Positions 50,945-61,300 of a stretch of DNA of 64,000 nt are shown here, piece after piece. The stretch comes from Novosphingobium sp. PC22D (GTDB lineage: Bacteria > Pseudomonadota > Alphaproteobacteria > Sphingomonadales > Sphingomonadaceae). How positions within the stretch are numbered: the stretch's first letter is position 1; each line of letters opens with the position of its first letter. Location: assembly GCF_002556635.1 (NCBI RefSeq), contig NZ_MWMO01000010.1:98964-162963 (forward strand), read 5' to 3'. The notes under the pieces are model-generated. The model did not search any database, had not been told where the DNA came from, and was given only the letters and a program-made list of their open reading frames with translations. The position numbers and the translations under genes are program-made.

Positions 50945-53851
50945 TTGCGTCGCCTCTATCTCGTGTCACTGCTGCTTGGCGTCTCTCCCACCGCCGTACT
51001 CGCACAGGAAGCCGCCGTTCCGGCTCCGGTCGAGGACGCCACGCCGGACGAAGAGGCCATGCCGGACGATCTGGATGAGTATCCGGACGATATCGTCGTC
51101 ATCGCCGAAAGCTTTCGCGGGCAGGTGATCACGGCGCAGCCGCCGATCCTGACGCTCGACGAAGAGGAAATCGCCTCCTACGGGGCCTCGTCGATCGCCG
51201 AACTGCTCGATTCGCTCAGCGCGCAAACTGGCAGCGGCAGGGGCCGCGGTTCGGGCCGACCGGTGATCCTGCTGAACGGCCAGCGCATTTCGAGCTTTCG
51301 CGAAATGCGCTCGATCCCGCCCGAGGCGATCAAGCGGCTCGAGATCCTGCCCGAGGAGGTCGCACTCCAATTCGGTTACGCGCCCGACCTGCGGGTGGTG
51401 AATTTCATCCTCAAGGACAATTTCTCGAGCGAGCAGGCGGCTGGGGAGTACAACGTGCCGACGCGCGGCGGCACCGACAACTACGAGCTGGAGGCCGGTC
51501 TGTTCAAGATCGCCGGGCCGAGCCGTATCAACCTCGAAACCAAGATCGTCGAAACCTCGCTGCTGACCGAGGCCGAGCGCAACATCGTCCAGGAAAACCC
51601 CGCAGCGCCCGGTGAGCCTGATCCGGCCGACTACCGCAGCCTCGTCGCCGCCGATCGCGAGATCACGCTCAACGGCACCTTGACGCGCGGCATCGGCGAT
51701 GGCGGGCTGGGCGGTTCGATCACCGCCAATGCCGCCTATACCCGTAACGACACCCGCTCGCTTTCGGGTCTCGATCCGGTGCTGTTCGATCCGCTCGAAC
51801 GTCGCACCGCGAGCGACGCGTTCGAGGCGGGCCTTGCTCTCAACAAGGCGCTGGGAGGCTGGCAGTTCACCGCGACCGCGAACGGCGGCTACACCGAATC
51901 GACGACCGAGGTCGACCGCCGCTCGGACGCCGGCGATGACAGCGGCGCCGATCCCGGATTCGATACGGCGCGTACGAAAGATATCTCGGTGGGCTCGCTC
52001 GCCACGCTGGTCGGACGGCCGTTCCGGCTGCCGGGCGGCGAGGCGGCGCTGACGGTCAAGGCCGGGTTCGACTACGACCGCAGCCGCAACACCGACACGC
52101 GCAACGACTTTGGCGCGACCATTCTCGACCGCAGCGATTTCTCGACCGGTGTGAACCTGTCGCTGCCGGTCACGAGCCGGCGCGAAGGCTTCCTCGACGC
52201 GGTGGGCGATGTCTCGCTCAACTTCAGCGGGGGCCTCAACCGTCTTTCCGACTTCGGAACCCTGACCAACTGGAGCAGTGGTCTGACCTGGCGCCCGACC
52301 GAGAGGCTGAGCCTTCAGGCGAGCTACATCGCCGAAGAGGCGGCGCCCTCGCTTTCGCAGCTCGGCGCGCCCGAGGTCGTGACGCTCAACGTCCCGGTCT
52401 ATGATTTCTCGCGCGGCGAGAATGTGCTGATCACCACGACGAGCGGTGGCAACCCCGATCTCGTGTCCGAGAAGCGTCGCGACATCAAGCTGTCGGCCAA
52501 CTGGGAACTGCCGTTCCTCGATCGCTCCAACCTGATCGTCGAGTATTTCCGCAATCGCTCGACCGACGTGACGCAGGCGTTCCCGCTGCTCACGCCTGCG
52601 GTCGAGGCTGCCTTTCCCGGTCGGGTGACGCGCGATGCGGCGGGTAACCTCGTCGCCATCGACCGGCGCGCCGTGACCTTCGACAAGATCGAGAGTTCGA
52701 GCATGCGCTGGGGCTTCAACATCTCCGGCAAGCTCGGCAGCGAGGGAGACGCTTCGGGCCCCGGCGGCGACAGGCGCGGCGGGGGCGGCTTTCAGGGCGG
52801 CTTCGCGCGCGACCGATCGGCGCCGCCAGCGCCTGCCCAGACAACAACGCCCGAAGGTGGCGAGGCGACGACACGTCCCGCGCTCGATCCCGCGCGCTGG
52901 GCCGCGTTCCGCATCCAGTTCTGCGGTCCGGAAGGCGGGCCCGTGCCCGATCCCTCGACCTATCCCGAGGACGTGCAGCAGCGCTTGCGCGGCGCGGACG
53001 GCGAAATAGATCAGGAGCGGCTGAAGCGCATGCGCGAGCGCATCTGTTCGGCCGAGGGGGCGGAGCCGCCGCGGCGCTTCGACCCCGAGCGATTCCAGCA
53101 GATGCGCACCACGCTGTGCGAGGACGGCACCCCCGATCCGGACGCTCTGCCCGAGCGGATGCGCGAGCGGCTGCTCGGCGCCGACGGCAAGGTCGATCCG
53201 GCAAGGCTGAACGCCGCGCGCGAGCGGATCTGCAGCAACGAGGGTGGCCCTCCGCGCGGCGATCCGCAGCGGGGCGGCCCGCCGGGTGAGGGGGGGCGTT
53301 CGGCTTCCGGCGGCAGCGAGGGCGGGGGCGGCGGCCCACCCATGCCGTTCGGCCGGGGCGGTCCGCCGGGAGGCCGCTGGAACCTGTCTGTCTATCACAC
53401 CTGGAAGTTCTCGGACGAGGTGACGATCGCCTCGGGTGGCCCGGTGCTCGACCAGCTTGCGGGTGACGCGCTGAGCGCCGGGGGCGTGCCGCGCCACCAG
53501 ATCGAGATCGAGGGGGGCCTGTTCAAGGACGGCTACGGCTTGCGCATGAACGGCACCTGGTCCGCGCCCGCCACCGTCAAGGCGAACGGCGCGCCGGGTA
53601 CGTCCGACCTGCGTTTCGGCAGCACCTTCACCATCGATCTTCGGGCCTTCGTCAATCTCGACCAGCAGACCAGCCTGATCGAGAAAGCCCCCTGGCTCAA
53701 GGGGACGCGCGTCTCGTTTACCGTCGATAACATCCTCGACTCGCGCCAGAAGGTGACCGACGAATCCGGCTTCACGCCGCTGGCCTACCAGCGCGCCTAC
53801 CGCGATCCGCGAGGCCGGGTCGTGGGCATCGACATTCGCAAGTTGTTCTGA
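50945..53851 (+). CDS. TonB-receptor-like outer-membrane protein with repeat-bearing insertion
   Basis: A 968-residue protein starting at TTG 50945 (GGAG nine bases upstream). Signal peptide 1-20 (cut after LAQ), acidic stretch 25-45, plug domain (about 50-160, PVILLNGQRISSF, PPEAIKRLEILPEE) and a beta-barrel. Between about residues 599 and 808 a Gly/Pro/Arg-rich insertion interrupts the barrel and contains two related repeats (648-701 and 713-763), each DPxR/EW/F...C...RLxGADGxxD...RERICS. The chain ends RKLF. Receptor/usher for an unknown ligand; the insertion should be extracellular or form a long loop. Confidence 0.88.
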   Translation: MRRLYLVSLLLGVSPTAVLAQEAAVPAPVEDATPDEEAMPDDLDEYPDDIVVIAESFRGQVITAQPPILTLDEEEIASYGASSIAELLDSLSAQTGSGRGRGSGRPVILLNGQRISSFREMRSIPPEAIKRLEILPEEVALQFGYAPDLRVVNFILKDNFSSEQAAGEYNVPTRGGTDNYELEAGLFKIAGPSRINLETKIVETSLLTEAERNIVQENPAAPGEPDPADYRSLVAADREITLNGTLTRGIGDGGLGGSITANAAYTRNDTRSLSGLDPVLFDPLERRTASDAFEAGLALNKALGGWQFTATANGGYTESTTEVDRRSDAGDDSGADPGFDTARTKDISVGSLATLVGRPFRLPGGEAALTVKAGFDYDRSRNTDTRNDFGATILDRSDFSTGVNLSLPVTSRREGFLDAVGDVSLNFSGGLNRLSDFGTLTNWSSGLTWRPTERLSLQASYIAEEAAPSLSQLGAPEVVTLNVPVYDFSRGENVLITTTSGGNPDLVSEKRRDIKLSANWELPFLDRSNLIVEYFRNRSTDVTQAFPLLTPAVEAAFPGRVTRDAAGNLVAIDRRAVTFDKIESSSMRWGFNISGKLGSEGDASGPGGDRRGGGGFQGGFARDRSAPPAPAQTTTPEGGEATTRPALDPARWAAFRIQFCGPEGGPVPDPSTYPEDVQQRLRGADGEIDQERLKRMRERICSAEGAEPPRRFDPERFQQMRTTLCEDGTPDPDALPERMRERLLGADGKVDPARLNAARERICSNEGGPPRGDPQRGGPPGEGGRSASGGSEGGGGGPPMPFGRGGPPGGRWNLSVYHTWKFSDEVTIASGGPVLDQLAGDALSAGGVPRHQIEIEGGLFKDGYGLRMNGTWSAPATVKANGAPGTSDLRFGSTFTIDLRAFVNLDQQTSLIEKAPWLKGTRVSFTVDNILDSRQKVTDESGFTPLAYQRAYRDPRGRVVGIDIRKLF
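52886..53233 (+). repeat. Two in-frame repeats within the barrel insertion
   Basis: Codons for residues 648-701 and 713-763 encode two related units of about 51-54 residues, period about 65 residues. Shared features: DPxRW/DPERF start, a Cys after about ten residues, a Pro-rich turn, RLRGADGEID / RLLGADGKVD, then RERICS. Four Cys in total could form two disulphides. Confidence 0.75.
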
Positions 53852-53863
53852 ACAAGGCCGGCG

Positions 53864-53889
53864 CCGGGGCTCCCAAAAGCCCCGGTCTT
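53864..53889 (+). terminator. Probable terminator hairpin after the barrel gene
   Basis: CCGGGGCT-CCCAAA-AGCCCCGG is a perfect 8-bp stem 13 bp after the stop, followed by TCTTC. The T-run is poor, so termination may be partial. It lies before uvrC on the same strand. Confidence 0.5.
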
Positions 53890-53905
53890 CGCCTATCTGG
53901 CTGGA

Positions 53906-55849
53906 ATGTCACGAACGCCCGCCGGCACGCCTGAACACCCTCGTGGTCTCGAGCGCTTCAACGAGGAGCGCGCGACCTATACCGTGCGCGGCTCCGACCA
54001 GCCCGATCTCGCGAAGGGCTGCGAGGTGATCCGCGACACGGTGCGCACGCTGCCGCATCGGCCCGGTGTCTATCGCATGCAGGATTCGCGCGGCGACGTG
54101 CTCTATGTCGGCAAGGCGCGGGCGCTGAAGAACCGCGTGGCGAACTACACGCAGGTCGAGCGGCTGCCCGGACGGTTGCAGCGCATGGTCGCGCAGACCC
54201 GCTCGATGACCATCGTCACCACCAACTCGGAAGCCGAGGCGCTGCTGCTCGAGGCGCAGCTCATCAAGCGCTATCGCCCGCCGTACAACGTGCTTCTGCG
54301 CGACGACAAGTCGTTCCCGTTCATCCTGCTGCGCGCCGACAATGAGTTCCCCCGGATCATGAAGCACCGCGGCGCGCGCAAGGCGAAGGGGAACTACTAT
54401 GGCCCCTTCGCCAGCGCGGGATCGGTCAACACCACGATCAACGCGCTGCAGAAGCTGTTCCTCCTGCGGAGCTGCACCGACAGCTTCTTCTCGCGGCGCG
54501 ACCGACCATGCCTGCTCTACCAGATCAAGCGCTGCTCGGCGCCCTGCGTAGGGCGCATCGACAAGGAGGGCTACGCCGAACTGGTGCGTGAGGCGAAGGA
54601 CTTCCTCGGCGGCAAGTCGAGCGCGGTGCAGCGCAAGATCGAGGAGCAGATGGCCGGGGCCGCCGAGGCGCTCGACTTCGAGCGCGCGGCGATGCTGCGC
54701 GACCGGCTGCGGGCAGCGACTTTCATCCAGGGCAGTCAGGCGATCAACGCGGAAGGGTTGACCGACGCCGACATTTTCGCGCTCGCAAGCAAGGGCGGCC
54801 AGATCGGCGTCCAGGCCTTCTTCATCCGGGGCGGCCAGAACTGGGGCCACCGCGCGTTCTTCCCGACGCACACCGAAGACTTGTCGGACGAGGACGTGCT
54901 GCAAAGCTTCCTCACGCAGTTCTACGAAGAGGTGCCGCCCGCGCGCACGATCCTGGTCGACCGCGATCTTCCCGAGCGCGAACTGCTCGCGGAGGCGTTC
55001 CGCGAACTCGCGGGCGGCAAGGTCGAGATCTCGGTGCCGCAGCGCGGCAGCCGGAGGCGGCTGATCGAGCAGGCGACGCGCAACGCGGCCGAGGCGCTCG
55101 ACCGGCGGCTGGCCGAGCGTGGCACCCAGGCCAGGATCCTGCGCGAGATGGCCGAGTTCCTCGAACTGCCCGAAGCGCCCCAGCGCATCGAGATCTACGA
55201 CAACAGCCATATCCAGGGCACCAAGGCGCTCGGCGCGATGGTGGTGGCGGGGCCCGAGGGCTTCATCAAGAACCAGTACCGCAAGTTCAACATCCGCCAG
55301 GCGCAGACCGACGATGACTTCGCGATGATGCGCGAAGTCATGACCCGCCGCTTCGGCCGCGCGCAGGAGGAAGACCCCGAGCGCGAGAGCGGCACCTGGC
55401 CCGATCTCGTGCTGATCGACGGCGGCAAGGGCCAGATGAACGCGGTGAAGGACGCGCTAGAGGAACTGGGTATCGAGGACGTCGCGCTGATCGCCATCGC
55501 CAAGGGGCCGCATCACGGCCGTGAGGGGCGCGAGGTGTTCCACTTCCCGGACGGCCGCGAGAAGATGCTGCCGGTCAACTCGCCGGTGCTGTTCCACCTC
55601 CAGCGGCTGCGCGACGAAGTGCACCGCTACGCGATCGGCGCGCATCGGGCAAAGCGCAGCCGCGCCATAACCGCCAGTCCGCTCGACGAGATTCCGGGGA
55701 TCGGCCCGGCGCGCAAGCGCGCGTTGCTGCTGCATTTCGGAACCGCGGGCAAGGTCCGCGCAGCCAGTCTCGACGATCTCAAGCGCACGCCCGGCGTCAG
55801 TGCCGGCGTGGCGCAGGCGGTTTACGATTTCTATCACCCCGGCGGATGA
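53906..55849 (+). CDS. uvrC: Excinuclease ABC subunit C
   Basis: A 647-residue UvrC that makes both incisions in nucleotide excision repair. GIY-YIG nuclease GVYRMQDSRGDVLYVGKARA (54-73), UVR motif AEALDFERAAMLRDRLRA (about 248-265), RNase-H-like nuclease IEIYDNSHIQGT and C-terminal helix-hairpin-helix pair (IPGIGPARKRALL, TPGVSAGVAQAV). ATG 53906 gives about 40 residues before the nuclease domain; a later start is possible. Confidence 0.97.
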   Translation: MSRTPAGTPEHPRGLERFNEERATYTVRGSDQPDLAKGCEVIRDTVRTLPHRPGVYRMQDSRGDVLYVGKARALKNRVANYTQVERLPGRLQRMVAQTRSMTIVTTNSEAEALLLEAQLIKRYRPPYNVLLRDDKSFPFILLRADNEFPRIMKHRGARKAKGNYYGPFASAGSVNTTINALQKLFLLRSCTDSFFSRRDRPCLLYQIKRCSAPCVGRIDKEGYAELVREAKDFLGGKSSAVQRKIEEQMAGAAEALDFERAAMLRDRLRAATFIQGSQAINAEGLTDADIFALASKGGQIGVQAFFIRGGQNWGHRAFFPTHTEDLSDEDVLQSFLTQFYEEVPPARTILVDRDLPERELLAEAFRELAGGKVEISVPQRGSRRRLIEQATRNAAEALDRRLAERGTQARILREMAEFLELPEAPQRIEIYDNSHIQGTKALGAMVVAGPEGFIKNQYRKFNIRQAQTDDDFAMMREVMTRRFGRAQEEDPERESGTWPDLVLIDGGKGQMNAVKDALEELGIEDVALIAIAKGPHHGREGREVFHFPDGREKMLPVNSPVLFHLQRLRDEVHRYAIGAHRAKRSRAITASPLDEIPGIGPARKRALLLHFGTAGKVRAASLDDLKRTPGVSAGVAQAVYDFYHPGG

Positions 55850-55998
55850 GGCCGGTGCGCGGATTTCGGCGTCTTCCGATGCGCTTAGAGGAAGGCCTTA
55901 ACGCAAAATTAGGTATGTATGTTTAGTCAGCGCGATAGCATCGGTGCGATGAGCAACGGAGGCTGCGAGACGGGGAGAGGGCGGGTTCGCGACAACTC

Positions 55999-57027
55999 AT
56001 GATACGAACCAAGACGACCCTGATCATCGGCGCGGGGGCCAGCACCGAGCTGGCGATGCCGAGCAATGCCGAACTGCTCGTCAAGGTCGGCCAGAGTTTC
56101 GATTTCTCGCGTCTCGGCACCGAATTGCAGACCCGCGACAGCCAGTTGCTTGCGGGCTACCTCGGCAAGATGGCCAACCGTCTCGGCAAGGGCGAGGAGG
56201 CGATCCACAAGGCCGCCAATCGTCTGCGCATCGCCAGCAAGCTCGGCCGCTCGATCGACAGCGTCATCGATCAGCACGACAACGACCAGCTCATCGCTGC
56301 CTGCGGCAAGGTCGCGATCGTTCACTTCATCTGCCAGGGAGAGGCCAAGTCGATCCTGCGGCTGACCCCGCGCGTGGTCGGCGACTTGCCGATCCAGGGG
56401 ACCGAGACCTGGCTTTACCAGCTCGGCCAGCTCGTCACCTCGGGCGTGCCGCGCTCGCGGGTGGAACGCTGTCTCGATGAGCTGGCGATAATCAGCTACA
56501 ACTACGACCGCTCGATCGAGCACTTCCTGCCGCATGCGCTGGTCATGGCTTTCGGGATGTCGCTCAAGGAAGCGCAGGCGATCGTGGCGGCGAAGCTGCG
56601 GATCATCCACCCTTACGGCACGGTCGGGCGCCTGCCGTGGCAGAAGGGCGAGCAGGCCGAAGTCGAGTGGGGCACCGAGCAGCCCTGGAACATCCACAAC
56701 CTGATGACGCAGATCCGCACTTCCGGCGAGATCATGCGCGACCAGCAGACGCTGATGGCGATCCGCGGGCTCGTCTCCGGAGCGAAGCGCATCGGCTTCC
56801 TGGGTTTCGGCTATCAGCCGCAGAACATGGAAATGCTCGTCGACTACGGCCTCTCGCACGACCCCGAAGTGATCGCGACGGTGTTCGGCATGTCGAAGAC
56901 CAACATCAATTCGATCACGCGCATGCTCAAGCGCATGACAGGCGTGACCGACGAGGAGTTGTTGATCATCACGCCGACGCGCGCGAACGACGTGATGCGC
57001 GACTTCAATCTGCTGCTCGAAAGCTGA
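55999..57027 (+). CDS. SIR2-like domain protein (putative NAD-binding/NADase)
   Basis: A 342-residue protein with NAD-binding loop LIIGAGASTELAMPS (8-22), SYNYDRSIEHFL (166-177) and IHPYGTVGRLPW (203-214), then GFLGFGYQPQN. This is the order of SIR2-like domains: GAGAS, an Asn (N168) and a His (H204). In antiphage SIR2 effectors such as ThsA, the matching Asn and His catalyse NAD+ hydrolysis. No second effector or sensor domain is visible. Stand-alone gene after uvrC, convergent with the Yip1 gene. Defence role is inference only. Confidence 0.78.
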   Translation: MIRTKTTLIIGAGASTELAMPSNAELLVKVGQSFDFSRLGTELQTRDSQLLAGYLGKMANRLGKGEEAIHKAANRLRIASKLGRSIDSVIDQHDNDQLIAACGKVAIVHFICQGEAKSILRLTPRVVGDLPIQGTETWLYQLGQLVTSGVPRSRVERCLDELAIISYNYDRSIEHFLPHALVMAFGMSLKEAQAIVAAKLRIIHPYGTVGRLPWQKGEQAEVEWGTEQPWNIHNLMTQIRTSGEIMRDQQTLMAIRGLVSGAKRIGFLGFGYQPQNMEMLVDYGLSHDPEVIATVFGMSKTNINSITRMLKRMTGVTDEELLIITPTRANDVMRDFNLLLES

Positions 57028-57061
57028 GCCGACGCCCGGGGGCATCGGCTCGCGCCGGATC

Positions 57062-58228
57062 TCAGCTTGCCAGGTCTTCGAGGTTGTCAGGATCGATCGA
57101 GGCGACGGCGGCCTTGAGTTCGTCGATATTGCGCGCATCGCCGTCGGCTTCGACGAGGAAGCGGTCGGCGACGATGCGGCCGAACTTGCCGCGTGAGCTC
57201 GAATTGCTCCACTTCTCGGTCTGCATCGCGCCATCGACCGTGTGCGTGCGCTCGTAGCCGTCGGCGTCCTCGCGCGACTGCTCGATGCCGAGCGCCGAGC
57301 CCATGCTGGCGAGCGCGCCGAGGCCGTGCATGTCGGTGATCTTGAGATCGAAGCTGCGCTCCTCGGCGGTGTAGGTCGCCTCGACCGACGTGCCGACGGT
57401 GCCCGCGCCCATCGTTTCCACCGCGGTGCGCTGATAGGCGCCCAGCGATTCGGGCAGAAGCGCCTTGAGGCTGTCGACCGCGACCGGCTTGGTCTTGCCG
57501 CTCGCCGCGTCCTCCATGCGCTTGTTCATCTTCTCGACTTCACCGACGTTGATCGAACCCATGCCGGGGATCGAGACGGTGCCGCTCGATTCCGCCACGT
57601 CCTCGTCCTCGAACATCGCGGCGGGGCCGCCGAAGCTCATCGCGGTGACGAAGCCGACGATCGGGGCGATGATCAGCGACAGCACGATTGCGCAGACCAT
57701 CGTCACCGCGACGTAGCCGCCTGCCTTGGCTTCGGGCACCTTCATCAGAACCGGCGCGCCGGTGTAGAACAGGTAGATGCTGTAGAGGCCCAGCAGGCCG
57801 AACACGCTCAGCGCAGGGATCAGGCCGAAGATCCCGGCAAGGAAGCTCGCCGTCGCGCCGTAGGCGACGAGCTTGAAGGCGGCGAGCTTGTTGCTCGTGC
57901 CGTCGAACTTGGGCGCCAGCCAGTCGGCGATGAGCGCGAGGATGAAGACGCCGACGATGGTGAGCAGGTAGCTCAGCACGGCGCTGGTGATGGCGCCGAG
58001 GATCGAGGGGCGATAACTGAAGCCGAAGCCTCCGTAGCCGAACACCTGCCCGCCGATCAGGCTCGCGACCGGTCCGATCGCGGCCAGCGGCAGGACCCAG
58101 CTCTTGAGGATGCTAGCCTGACTGCTCGGCTCGGCCGCGATGACCGGCCATTCTTCCTTGGGCTTCAGAATGATCGCCTTGGCTCGCTCGACGAGCGACT
58201 TGCCGTGTTCCGTCATCGGATTGTCCAT
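57062..58228 (-). CDS. Yip1-family membrane protein
   Basis: A 388-residue protein. After a cytoplasmic start (LVERAKAIILKPKEEWPVIA, the usual Yip1 opening) there are about five membrane segments between residues 43 and 205 (for example LGAITSAVLSYLLTIVGVFI and GYVAVTMVCAIVLSLIIAPI). Residues 220-388 form a soluble domain rich in Glu/Ser with no match I know. ATG 58228 has GAGGAGGG upstream. Function unknown; bacterial Yip1 homologues lie in the inner membrane. Confidence 0.85.
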   Translation of the reverse strand: MDNPMTEHGKSLVERAKAIILKPKEEWPVIAAEPSSQASILKSWVLPLAAIGPVASLIGGQVFGYGGFGFSYRPSILGAITSAVLSYLLTIVGVFILALIADWLAPKFDGTSNKLAAFKLVAYGATASFLAGIFGLIPALSVFGLLGLYSIYLFYTGAPVLMKVPEAKAGGYVAVTMVCAIVLSLIIAPIVGFVTAMSFGGPAAMFEDEDVAESSGTVSIPGMGSINVGEVEKMNKRMEDAASGKTKPVAVDSLKALLPESLGAYQRTAVETMGAGTVGTSVEATYTAEERSFDLKITDMHGLGALASMGSALGIEQSREDADGYERTHTVDGAMQTEKWSNSSSRGKFGRIVADRFLVEADGDARNIDELKAAVASIDPDNLEDLAS

Positions 58229-58365
58229 GGAAATTCCCTCCTCGTCTCCTGCCACACGGGATAGAACCGTTTCCGTTCCAAGTTGCAAGCTCAGTGTCCG
58301 CTTTCCCCAGATTGCGGGTCTCCCCCGCTTGATCAGCCGGGACCCGTGGGAGTAGCCTCACGGCC

Positions 58366-61300
58366 ATGTCGTTCGCCCCCTTCGTCCCCCTGCGAATCTT
58401 CTCAAGTTACACCATGCTCGACGGCGCGATCGACCCCAAGGCGATCGCCAAGGTTGCCAAGGAGCGCGGCTTTCCCGCCGCCGCGATCTGCGACCGCAAC
58501 GGGCTCTATGCCTCCAGCGCCTTTGCGGGCGCAGCGAAGTCCTCGGGCATTCAGCCGATCATCGGCACTTTCCTTGCCGTCGCGCGCTCCGAGGCGGGAC
58601 CCGCCGGCGAGCCCGTGATCGACTGGCTGGCGCTGTTCGCGCAGGACGAGACCGGGTGGGACAACTTGTGCCATCTCGTTTCCGAGGCGCATCTGGGGCG
58701 CCCGGTCGAGTTCGACCCGCATGTCGCCTGGGAAGCGATGGAAGGCCACACCGCGGGCCTGATCTGCCTTACCGGCGGCGCCGAGGGCGCGCTGGCGCGG
58801 CACTACGCCGAAGGCGACGCCACGCGCGCCGAAGCCTATTGCGACTGGCTTCAGGGGCTGTTCGGGGACCGTCTCTACATCGAGATCGCGCGGACCGGCG
58901 ATGCCATCGAGGACGCCAGCGAAGAGGCGCTGATCGAACTCGCCTATGCGCGCGACATCGCGCTGGTCGCCTCGAACCCCGCGCAATTCGCGGAACCGCA
59001 CTTCCACAAGGCGCACGATGCCATGCTGTGCATCGCCCATTCGACGCAGATCGACGCCAGCGACCGCCCGCACTCCGTCGCCGACCGCTGGGTCAAGCCC
59101 GCGACGATGATGGCCGAACTCTTCTCCGACCTGCCCGAAGCGGTCGCGAACACGCTCGTCGTCGCGCAGCGTTGCGCTTTCGCGCCGCCCAAGCGCAAGC
59201 CGCTGCTGCCCAGCCTCGCCGGCGACCGCGAGGGTGAGGCGCGCATGCTGGCCGAGGACGCGCGCGTGGGGCTTGCCCGCCGGCTCGCGCCCTATTGGCC
59301 CGAGGCATCGGTCGAGGAAATCGACGCGGTCCTCGCCTTGCCCGAGGCCGAGCGCGAGGCGGCGCACGCGGCGCGGCTCGCGCCGCTGGGCGTGGGCGCC
59401 GAGTTCCTCGACTACGCCAGGCGGCTCGATTTCGAAGTGCAGATCATCGTCGGGATGGGCTTTCCCGGTTACTTCCTGATCGTTGCCGACTTCATCAAGT
59501 GGGCCAAGGACAATGGCATCCCGGTGGGGCCGGGACGCGGTTCGGGCGCGGGCTCGCTGGTCGCCTGGGCGCTCACCATCACCGACCTCGATCCGTTGAC
59601 GCTGGGGCTGCTGTTCGAACGCTTCCTCAATCCCGAGCGCGTCTCGATGCCGGACTTCGACATCGACTTCTGCGAAACCCGGCGCGGCGAGGTGATCCGC
59701 TACGTCCAGGCCAAGTACGGCCACGATCACGTCGCGCAGATCATAACCTTCGGCAAGATGAAGGCGCGGGCGGTGCTGCGCGACTGCGGGCGCATCCTGC
59801 AGATGGGCTACGGACGCGTGGATGCGCTGTGCAAGATGGTGCCCAACCACCCGACCGATCCGTGGACGCTCGATCGCGCGCTGAACGGTGCCGCCGACTT
59901 CCGCCGCGAGTACGACAACGACAACGAGGTGAAGCGTCTCGTCGATCTCGCGGTGCAGCTGGAGGGCCTGCCGCGCAATTCCTCGACCCACGCGGCGGGC
60001 GTGGTCATCGGCGACCGGCCGCTCGCGCAGCTCGTGCCGCTCTACCGCGATCCGCGTTCGGACATGCCGGTGACCCAGTTCGACATGAAGCATGTCGAGG
60101 ATTCGGGGCTGGTGAAGTTCGACTTTCTCGGCCTCAAGACGCTGTCCGTTCTGCGCAAGGCCACCGATCTGCTCGAACGGCGCGGCATCACGGTCGATCT
60201 GGCGGCGCTGCCCTGGGACGATCCGCAGGTCTACGAGCTGCTCAAGCGCGGCGATACCGTCGGCGTCTTCCAGCTCGAATCCGAAGGCATGCGGCGCACG
60301 CTCGCGGCGGTGAAGCCGACGAACTTCGGCGACATCATCGCGCTGGTCTCGCTCTATCGGCCGGGACCGATGGACAACATCCCGCTGTTCGGCCAGCGCA
60401 AGAACGGGCTCGCCCCGATCGAATACCCGCACGAGAAGCTCGCCGGTATCCTCGGCGAGACTTACGGCATCTTCGTCTACCAGGAACAGGTGATGCAGGC
60501 CGCGCAGATCCTCGCGGGCTATTCGCTCGGCGACGCCGACCTCCTGCGCCGCGCGATGGGCAAGAAGGTCCAGGCCGAGATGGACAAGCAGCGCCAGCGC
60601 TTCGTCGACGGCTGCAAGGAGGTTTCGGACATCGACGCGGCAAAGGCGAACGAACTGTTCGACTTGATCGACAAGTTCGCCGGATACGGCTTCAACAAGT
60701 CGCACGCCGCCGCCTACGCGCTGCTCGCCTATCACACGGCATGGCTCAAGGCGCACTATCCGCACGAATTCTATGCGGCCTCGATGTGTTTCGACATGCA
60801 TCAGTCGGAAAAGCTGGCGGTTTTCGTCGACGACATGCGCCGCAACGGCCTGGAACTCGCCGCGCCCGACATCAACCGCTCCGAGGCCGAATTCATGGTC
60901 GAGGAAACCCCGGAGGGGCACGCGGTTCGCTACGCGCTCGCAGGCATTCGCAACGTCGGCGAGAAGGCGATGGAAGCGGTCGTCGCCGAGCGCGAGGCGA
61001 ACGGCAGGTTCGCCGATCTCGACGACGTGTTCCGCCGCGCGCCCGCCGGTTCGATGAACCGGCGCCAGCTTGAAAGCCTCGCCGCCGCGGGCGCTTTCGA
61101 CAGCCTCGAGCCCAATCGCGCCAAGGTGCTCGAGAACGCCGACACGCTGCTCGCCGAGGCCGATCGCTCCGCGCGCGAACGCACCAGCAACCAGCATGGC
61201 CTGTTCGGCGGTGACGATCACGAAGAGCAGGCCCTGCGGCTGGTCGACGCCAGGCCGTGGGACCGCATGGAGCAGATGGCGCGTGAGCGCGACGTCTTCG

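Noticed and set aside
52990..53220. EF-hand calcium sites in the GADGxxD segments of the barrel insertion
   Set aside because: Loop positions 1, 3 and 12 lack the acidic residues required; only DGxI/V is shared.
57027..57050. Terminator between the SIR2-like and Yip1 genes
   Set aside because: An imperfect GC-rich stem (one mismatch) with no T-run; too weak to list as a terminator.
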